Of a stretch of 16,182 nt of DNA, positions 11,313 to 16,182 are shown piece after piece. The position numbers and the translations under genes were made by a program. The notes under the pieces are model-generated. The model was not told the DNA's origin. It searched no databases and worked only from the letters and a program-made list of their open reading frames with translations. How positions within the stretch are numbered: the stretch's first letter is position 1; each line of letters opens with the position of its first letter. The DNA is from an uncultured Collinsella sp. (GTDB taxonomy: Bacteria; Actinomycetota; Coriobacteriia; Coriobacteriales; Coriobacteriaceae), in the NCBI GenBank assembly GCA_900757615.1, contig CAAEON010000006.1:1-16182 (forward strand), written 5' to 3'.

Positions 11313-13541
11313 ATGGAGCAATCGAGCCTGTTTGGTGACGGTGTGGATATCGATACCGAAACGCCCGCGAGCACGGATACCGCTGCCCCGGCCGATGCCC
11401 GTGCCCAGGCGGCAGCGCGTGCGGCCGAGCTGCGCCACGAGCTCGATTACCACGCGTACCGCTACTACATGCTCGATGCGCCCGAGATCACGGACGCCGC
11501 CTTTGACAAGATGCTCGTTGAGCTGCAGGAAATCGAGGCGGCCTATCCCGATCTGGTGACGCCCGACAGCTATACCCAGCGCGTGGGCGGCTACGTGAGC
11601 GAGCAGTTTACGCCGGTCACGCACATGGCGCGCATGTATTCCATGGACGATGCCATGGATCTGGACGAACTCGACGCGTGGCTTCAGCGCACTGAGGATG
11701 CGCTCGGCGCTGGTAGCGTCACCTATACCTGCGAGCTCAAGATTGACGGCTTGGGCGTGGCCCTTACCTACCAAAACGGCACCTTTGTGCGCGCCGCCAC
11801 GCGCGGTGACGGCACAACGGGCGAGGACGTGTCGCTCAACGTCCGTACCATCAAGGATGTGCCCATGCACCTGTCCGAGGCGGCGCTCGCCCATATGGGC
11901 GCCGACCGCGAGCGTACCATTGAGGTGCGCGGCGAGGTCTACATGCCTAAGGGCAGCTTTGTTCGTCTAAATGAAGAGGCCGATGCCGAGGGCCGCGACC
12001 CCTTCGCCAACCCGCGCAACGCCGCCGCCGGCAGCCTGCGTCAGAAGGATCCCAAGGTCACGGCGCGCCGCGACCTGGCCACCTTTATCTATGCCATCGC
12101 CGATACCGACCCGCTGCACGTCCACAGTCAGCGCGAGTTCCTCGACTGGCTGCGAAGCGCCGGCTTTAGCGTCAACCCCAACGTTGCCCGTTGCGCCACG
12201 CCGGCCGAGGTCCACGAGTTCTGTGCCCAGGCGCTCGAGCACCGCGGCGATTTGGACTACGACATCGACGGCGTGGTCGTAAAGGTGGACAGTTTTCAGC
12301 AGCAGCTCGACCTGGGCTTTACCGCCCGCGCGCCGCGCTGGGCCATTGCCTTTAAGTTCCCGCCCGAGGAAAAGCAGACCGTCCTGCGCGAAATTCGCAT
12401 CCAGGTGGGCCGCACCGGTGTGCTCACGCCGGTCGCCGAGTTCGACCCGGTGACGGTCGCCGGCTCCACCATCGCGCGCGCCACGCTGCACAACATCGAC
12501 GAGATCCGCCGTAAAAACGTGCGCGAGGGCGACACCATCATCGTGCACAAGGCGGGCGACGTAATCCCCGAGGTCGTGGGCCCGGTGCTCGACAAGCGCC
12601 CGGCCGATTCGGTCGACTGGCACATGCCTGAGGTCTGCCCCGTGTGCGGCAGCCCCGTGGTCCACGAGGACGGCGAGGTTGCCTACCGCTGCGTCTCCAT
12701 CGACTGCCCCGCACAGCTCAAGGAGCGCCTGCTCCACTGGGTGAGCCGCGGCTGCATGGACGTCGACGGCCTGGGCGACGAGATTGTCGACAAGATGATC
12801 GCCGCCGGCCTAATCCATGATGTTGCGGACTTCTACCTGCTCACGGTCGACGACATCGCAGGCCTGGACACGGGGCGCGTGTACGCCAGCTCCAACAGCA
12901 AAAAGGGTGTCAAGAAGGGCGACCCCATTCCGGTAGGCCTCAAGACGGCCGAGAAAATCATCGCCGAGCTCAACAAGTCCAAGAGCCAACCGCTCGGTCG
13001 CGTGCTGTTTGCCCTGGGCATTCGCCACGTGGGCAAGAGCGTAGGCGAGGTCATCGCCGAGCGATTCCTGTCGATTGACAAGCTCATCTTGGCGAGTGAA
13101 GAGGACATCGCCGAGTGCGAGGGCATCGGTCCCAAGATTGCGGCGAGCGTCAAGCAGTTCCTGGCCGTGCCCGAGAACCTTGCCGTGCTGGAGCGTCTGC
13201 GCCAGGCGGGTCTGTCACTCGAGGTCGACCTGGGCGCCGCGCACGCGCAAGCCGCAGCCGACGCTGGCGTGGCAGGCGAGCTCGCCGACGCACAGCCGCT
13301 CGCGGGCCTGACCTTTGTGCTCACCGGTACGCTCGTCAACCGTACCCGCGACGAGGCGGGCGCGGCGCTCAAGGTGCTCGGCGCCAAGGTTTCGGGCAGT
13401 GTGTCGAAGAAGACGAGCTATCTGGTCGCCGGCCCCAAAGCGGGCTCCAAGCTCACCAAAGCCGAGCAGCTGGGCGTGCCCGTATTGGATGAGGACGCAC
13501 TCGAGCAGATCCTGGCTACTGGTCAGGTGCCCCAGGCTTAG
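11313..13541 (+). CDS. ligA: NAD+-dependent DNA ligase
   Basis: A 742-residue ligase that seals nicks in replication and repair using NAD+. Domain order: N-terminal Ia domain (about 30-100, LDYHAYRYYMLDAPEITD), adenylation domain with active-site lysine K143 in CELKIDGLGVA, OB fold (about 345-430), Cys4 zinc finger C442/C445/C460/C465 (CPVC...C....C), helix-hairpin-helix domain (about 475-620, including LGIRHVG and IAECEGIGPKIA), and BRCT domain from about 663 (LAGLTFVLTGTLVNRTR). It is longer than the usual 670 residues because of an N-terminal extension of about 30 residues and a linker before the BRCT domain. The extension begins EQSSLFGDG, which resembles a sliding-clamp binding motif. 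AAGGAG lies 8 nt before the ATG. It is a single gene with its own terminator. Confidence 0.97.
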   Translation: MEQSSLFGDGVDIDTETPASTDTAAPADARAQAAARAAELRHELDYHAYRYYMLDAPEITDAAFDKMLVELQEIEAAYPDLVTPDSYTQRVGGYVSEQFTPVTHMARMYSMDDAMDLDELDAWLQRTEDALGAGSVTYTCELKIDGLGVALTYQNGTFVRAATRGDGTTGEDVSLNVRTIKDVPMHLSEAALAHMGADRERTIEVRGEVYMPKGSFVRLNEEADAEGRDPFANPRNAAAGSLRQKDPKVTARRDLATFIYAIADTDPLHVHSQREFLDWLRSAGFSVNPNVARCATPAEVHEFCAQALEHRGDLDYDIDGVVVKVDSFQQQLDLGFTARAPRWAIAFKFPPEEKQTVLREIRIQVGRTGVLTPVAEFDPVTVAGSTIARATLHNIDEIRRKNVREGDTIIVHKAGDVIPEVVGPVLDKRPADSVDWHMPEVCPVCGSPVVHEDGEVAYRCVSIDCPAQLKERLLHWVSRGCMDVDGLGDEIVDKMIAAGLIHDVADFYLLTVDDIAGLDTGRVYASSNSKKGVKKGDPIPVGLKTAEKIIAELNKSKSQPLGRVLFALGIRHVGKSVGEVIAERFLSIDKLILASEEDIAECEGIGPKIAASVKQFLAVPENLAVLERLRQAGLSLEVDLGAAHAQAAADAGVAGELADAQPLAGLTFVLTGTLVNRTRDEAGAALKVLGAKVSGSVSKKTSYLVAGPKAGSKLTKAEQLGVPVLDEDALEQILATGQVPQA

Positions 13542-13561
13542 TGCATCGATAATCAAATTAG

Positions 13562-13604
13562 AAAACCTCCCGGAAAGGTTGATACTTTCCGGGAGGTTTT
13601 TATT
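13562..13604 (+). terminator. Rho-independent terminator of ligA
   Basis: AAAACCTCCCGGAAAG (13562-13577) pairs perfectly with CTTTCCGGGAGGTTTT (13585-13600), then TTATTT. The A-rich left side makes it usable in both directions. Confidence 0.92.
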
Positions 13605-13760
13605 TGGGCGTGGTGGCGGGCAGCATGATCTGCGTCATGTAGCTTGCTGAGGGTGACCCTGCGGAGCGGTGTCGTTCCGGAGCGATAGAAGATTCATACA
13701 AAGCAAAGGGGCCCCGCAGTGAGGTCCCACAACAGGGCTGCCCCATTGTGATGAGTTTTA

Positions 13761-13792
13761 TATACTTTAACATTAACATTAACGTGTATACT
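13761..13792 (+). promoter_or_regulatory. Promoter/operator of the first toxin-antitoxin module
   Basis: TATACT at 13787-13792 is a good -10 box; ACTTTA at 13764-13769 is a weak -35 with 17-bp spacing. Between them runs a 6-bp tandem repeat, TTTAAC-ATTAAC-ATTAAC (13766-13783). A second TATACT is at 13761. The repeat placement between the promoter boxes is what is expected for an autoregulatory antitoxin site. The preceding stretch 13605-13760 shows no gene. Confidence 0.55.
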
Positions 13793-13825
13793 GAGCAGTA
13801 AAGATATATGTTGAGAGGAGCCGCT

Positions 13826-14218
13826 ATGGTTACCGTCGCGTTTTCGGAACTGCGCCAAAACCTTACGCAGGTGGCCGAAAAGGTTGCCAATGAGGGCGAG
13901 GAGGTTGTGGTCTTCAAGCGGAGCAAGCCGTTGTTCAAGATTGTACCGCTCGACTATCAAGGCCCGGTTGCAGTGGAATATGACGCTGCCCAGGAGCGCG
14001 GGGGTGCAAAGCCGACGCGCGGCTCGGACAAGCCCAAGCGCGACGTGGGTACGATGTGGCATCCCAAGATCACCTGGAAGGAAATCCGCGAGATGCTCGC
14101 GGAGGATGAGAGCTACCAGGAGTATCTCGATATCGTAGCCAAAATGCCAAAAGGAACGCCGCTCGATACGATGACGGTTGAAGATGAAAGGCGCATCGCG
14201 AGGGAGCGCTACCTATGA
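13826..14218 (+). CDS. Phd/YefM-like antitoxin with long C-terminal extension
   Basis: A 130-residue protein. Residues 1-45 (MVTVAFSELRQNLTQVAEKV then EEVVVFKRSKPLFKIVPL) match the Phd/YefM N-terminal dimerisation and DNA-binding fold. The rest is a charged linker (about 50-75) and a predicted helical C-terminal part (WKEIREMLAEDESYQEYL), which probably wraps the toxin. Usual Phd/YefM antitoxins are 75-90 residues, so this is long. GAGAGGAG lies 5-6 nt before the chosen ATG; an upstream ATG at 13808 has poorer spacing. The stop overlaps the start of the PIN toxin gene by ATGA (14215-14218), indicating translational coupling. It should repress its own promoter at 13761-13792. Confidence 0.82.
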   Translation: MVTVAFSELRQNLTQVAEKVANEGEEVVVFKRSKPLFKIVPLDYQGPVAVEYDAAQERGGAKPTRGSDKPKRDVGTMWHPKITWKEIREMLAEDESYQEYLDIVAKMPKGTPLDTMTVEDERRIARERYL

Positions 14219-14637
14219 GGGCATTTCTCGATACCAATTTTCTGCTCGATTGCGTGCTTCCGGGCCGGCCGGAGCACGCAGCGGCACAAACGATCAAGGG
14301 GCTCGTCGACGTGGGGCTTATCGAGGGTGTTGTTTCGGCATGCTCTCTCAAGGATGCATACTACATTCTCACTAAACAGGCGGGCGAGGCGCGCGCCCGC
14401 GAGGTAGTGCGCGACTGTCTTAAGAGCTACTCGGTAGAGCCTCTCGACCAAGAATCTTGTTTTACCTCCGCCTATTCCGATGAACCGGACTTTGAGGACG
14501 GATGTATTCGCGCGATGGCCGAGCGTGCCGGCGTGGACTTTATCATCACGCGCGATCGCGCCGCTTTTGTGCGCTCGACCATCAAGACCTTCTCGCCCGC
14601 AGAGTTCATCCGGGCGTTTCCGATTCCGGAGGAGTAA
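14215..14637 (+). CDS. PIN-domain toxin (VapC-like ribonuclease)
   Basis: A 140-residue PIN-domain protein, probably an endoribonuclease that cleaves RNA when freed from its antitoxin. The N-terminus MRAFLDTNFLLD has the conserved D6; acidic residues in LKDAYYIL (D47), DFEDGCI (D92, E94, D95) and VDFIITRD (D114) are the metal-binding candidates. The second position is usually Glu in VapC but is Asp47 here. It overlaps the antitoxin gene by 4 bp, so the two form one operon. Pairing a PIN toxin with a Phd-type antitoxin is known in VapBC-like modules. RNA target unknown. It is followed by a 108-bp gap with a new promoter. Confidence 0.85.
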   Translation: MRAFLDTNFLLDCVLPGRPEHAAAQTIKGLVDVGLIEGVVSACSLKDAYYILTKQAGEARAREVVRDCLKSYSVEPLDQESCFTSAYSDEPDFEDGCIRAMAERAGVDFIITRDRAAFVRSTIKTFSPAEFIRAFPIPEE

Positions 14638-14703
14638 AACCGCCATATCGGGGACTATCCTTGGTATGGTGGTTCTTCTGTAGCTGACGCTCGTTAGTTG
14701 AGC

Positions 14704-14732
14704 TATACTTCATAATTATGTACACAATTATG
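14704..14732 (+). promoter_or_regulatory. Promoter and palindromic operator of the second toxin-antitoxin module
   Basis: TATACT (14704-14709) is the -10 box. Directly downstream, 14711-14732 is a 22-bp palindrome (CATAATT-ATGTACAC-AATTATG) with one mismatched pair, covering the expected transcription start. This is the classic position for antitoxin autorepression. No strong -35 is seen. Confidence 0.65.
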
Positions 14733-14745
14733 TTAGGAGTGTGCC

Positions 14746-15015
14746 ATGCCTGTTTGCGTTCCAATTAAAGATATGCGGGACACCGCGAAATTCTCGGAGC
14801 TCGTTGAAACTACTACTGGTCCAGTGACTGTTACAAAAAACGGCTATAGCAAATTTGTTGTACTTCGATCCGAGGACTACGACCTCATGGTTCAGGAACA
14901 GGCTAAGGCTCGTCTGATGGCTCGTATAGCTGTGGCCGAGCGGGAGCGTGCTGCTGGCACGGCGCGTGATGCCTTTGAGGCTCTCGATGACCTTGAGGCA
15001 AAATATGGCCTATAA
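14746..15015 (+). CDS. Phd/YefM-family antitoxin
   Basis: An 89-residue antitoxin of normal length. Residues 1-50 (VCVPIKDMRDTAKFSELVE, then GPVTVTKNGYSKFVVLRSEDYDLM) are the DNA-binding and dimerisation domain. Residues 51-89 form a charged helical tail expected to cover the toxin's active site. TTAGGAG lies 8 nt before the ATG. It overlaps the toxin gene by 11 bp (15005-15015). The gene pair is more AT-rich than the metabolic genes in this window, suggesting horizontal transfer. Confidence 0.88.
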   Translation: MPVCVPIKDMRDTAKFSELVETTTGPVTVTKNGYSKFVVLRSEDYDLMVQEQAKARLMARIAVAERERAAGTARDAFEALDDLEAKYGL

Positions 15016-15340
15016 CGTCAAGATTCTGCCTACAGCTGAACAAGAAGTTGACGATATCGTTGATTATCTATTGGGGCATGGTATTTTTACCGCCCGGCAC
15101 TTTCTTGATAAATACCGTAGTCAGCTCCAGCTTCTTCAAAGTGGTGTAGTTGACTACGGCTTATCGAAGTTGCCCGAGCTCGCAGTGCTTGGTTACCATG
15201 CTTGCCTCGTTAATTCTTATGTAATGCTTTATTACTACGATAACGAGGACGTTGTGGTTGCCCATGTTTTTCACCAAAGCCAAGATTATGCCGCATTGGT
15301 GATATCTAGGAATCGATTCGAGTTGCTGGATGATGATTAG
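15005..15340 (+). CDS. RelE/ParE-superfamily toxin
   Basis: A 111-residue toxin partner of the upstream Phd/YefM protein. The sequence begins MAYNVKILPTAEQEVDDIVDYL, the family's first strand and helix, and ends with strands SYVMLYYYD and VVVAHVFHQSQDY typical of the RelE/ParE fold. RelE-type members cut mRNA at the ribosome; ParE-type members poison gyrase. The sequence alone does not decide between them. The start at 15005 is set by alignment with the family; in-frame ATGs back to 14948 lie inside the antitoxin gene and add non-family residues. The likely ribosome entry, GAGGCAAAAT, is inside the antitoxin gene. Confidence 0.85.
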   Translation: MAYNVKILPTAEQEVDDIVDYLLGHGIFTARHFLDKYRSQLQLLQSGVVDYGLSKLPELAVLGYHACLVNSYVMLYYYDNEDVVVAHVFHQSQDYAALVISRNRFELLDDD

Positions 15341-15361
15341 TAAGGATCGCGTCGAAAATGT

Positions 15362-16182
15362 TGGTGTAAGGGTGACACCCTAGCGCTCGTTTAACGAAGA
15401 ACGGCCTTCGTCCTAGAATCTGAAATCACCACAACAACAGGTTCTAGGAAAGGACGAAGACCGCTATGGAAATCTTATCAGACCCGACGCCGGACATGCT
15501 CGCCATGCCCCGTTTCGATGACGGCGCCATCGACATCGACATGCAGGAGCTGCTTCGCAGGCTCGCCGAGCAGGTCGTCAACGCCGTGATGGACGCCGAG
15601 GCCGACCAGCTGTGCGGGGGCGGGGCGAACAGCCGAAACGGCTACCGCGAGAGGTCGCTCGCCACCTGCGTCGGCACGCTGACGCTGCGCATCCCCAAAC
15701 TGCGCTCCGGCAGCTTCTTCCCGGAGGACGTGCTCGAGCGCTACCAGCGCGTCGACCGCGCCCTCGTCGCCGCCGTCGCCGAGATGTACGCCACGGGCAC
15801 GAGCACCCGCAAGGTGCGGAGGGTGGCCGAGAAGATGGGCGTCTCCAGGCTCTCGAAGGACCAGGTGAGCGCAATCGCCTCGAGCCTGGACGCAGACATC
15901 GAGGATCTGTGCGGAAGGCCGCTCGACGGCTCGCCGGTGCCCTACGTCTGGCTCGACGCGACCTACGTCAAGTGCCGCCGCGAGGGGCGCGTCGCCTCCA
16001 CCGCCGTGGTCACCGCCATCGGCTGCGATGCGGGCGGCTGGAGGCGCGTCCTGGGCGTCGACGTGGTCGACACCGAGTCTTACGACTCGTGGCTCGCCTT
16101 CCTGCGGACCATCCGCTCGCGCGGGGCGGCGGGCGTGCGGCTCGTCGTCTCGGACGCCCACCCGGGCCTCGTCCGCGCGCTC
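15362..16182 (+). mobile_element. IS256-family insertion sequence, left part only
   Basis: The left end probably lies near GGTGTAAGGGTGACACC (15363-15379), just past the toxin gene, and the element runs off the window end. The terminus is placed by position and cannot be verified because the right end and any target duplication are outside the window. CTTCGTCCTAGAA (15406-15418) is complementary to TTCTAGG...GGACGAAG (15442-15459), a bulged hairpin covering the transposase leader. Confidence 0.5.
15465..16182 (+). CDS. IS256-family (mutator-type) transposase, 5' portion
   Basis: An open frame of 239 codons continues to the window edge; whole IS256 transposases are about 400 residues. The first catalytic Asp is D164 in WLDATYVKCRREG, the second is D230 in VVSDAHPGL; the third (Glu) lies outside the window. 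Upstream, NGYRERSLATCVGTLTLRIP (59-78) and FFPEDVLERYQR are characteristic of the family. The ATG at 15465 follows AAAGGACGAAG. GC content and codon use match a GC-rich host, so it is a native-type element. Whether it is intact cannot be seen. Confidence 0.9.

Noticed and set aside
15478..16161. Minus-strand open frame opposite the transposase
   Set aside because: Its composition (Asp/His/Arg/Gly repeats) is typical of an antisense shadow, while the plus frame has intact IS256 motifs.

Overview
The window looks like a chromosomal segment of a GC-rich Gram-positive gut actinobacterium of the Coriobacteriia, most like Collinsella. This is inference from GC-rich codon use, a GlnR-type orphan response regulator next to a type I glutamine synthetase homologue, 2-keto-3-deoxygluconate (KDG) catabolism genes, and many intergenic palindromes. 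No rRNA, tRNA or CRISPR array was seen.

Layout. 1-560: the 3' remnant of a GntR/FCD regulator (minus), a symmetric hairpin and a palindrome-rich gap. 559-1650: a stand-alone AAA ATPase with a C-terminal winged helix (minus), with three 20-bp tandem repeats directly upstream. 1651-2218: a 160-bp element with terminal inverted repeats and a perfect 23-bp palindrome. 2219-2911: an intact GntR/FCD regulator. 2912-3290: four successive inverted repeats, the last being the eda terminator. 3291-5220 (minus): kdgK then eda, the KDG to KDPG to pyruvate plus glyceraldehyde-3-phosphate pathway, separated by three hairpins. kdgK diverges from a LacI-family regulator (5454-6476); the shared promoter region holds a LacI-type palindrome and a nested pair of other palindromes. 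6519-7013: a RelB/DinJ-like ribbon-helix-helix domain fused to an MNT-type nucleotidyltransferase. 7140-9190: a glutamine synthetase homologue and a GlnR-like regulator, a likely operon. 9399-10865: membrane-anchored HtrA/DegP protease. 10866-11312: a 201-bp element with perfect 27-bp terminal inverted repeats. 11313-13541: NAD+-dependent DNA ligase. 13826-15340: two toxin-antitoxin modules (Phd-like/PIN and Phd-YefM/RelE-ParE). 15465 to the end: the 5' part of an IS256-family transposase.

How the genes fit together. kdgK and eda supply a short sugar-acid route, probably controlled by the divergent LacI protein and perhaps by the nearby FCD regulator. The GS homologue and GlnR-like protein look like a nitrogen-control pair. 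The GS homologue has lost three of the six usual catalytic metal ligands while keeping the fold, so it may be a sensor or a changed-specificity enzyme rather than a normal glutamine synthetase. That, the RelB-MNT fusion, and the abundance of several unrelated palindromic element families are the most unusual things here. The right end (13.8-16.2 kb) is an accessory region of toxin-antitoxin genes and an insertion sequence.
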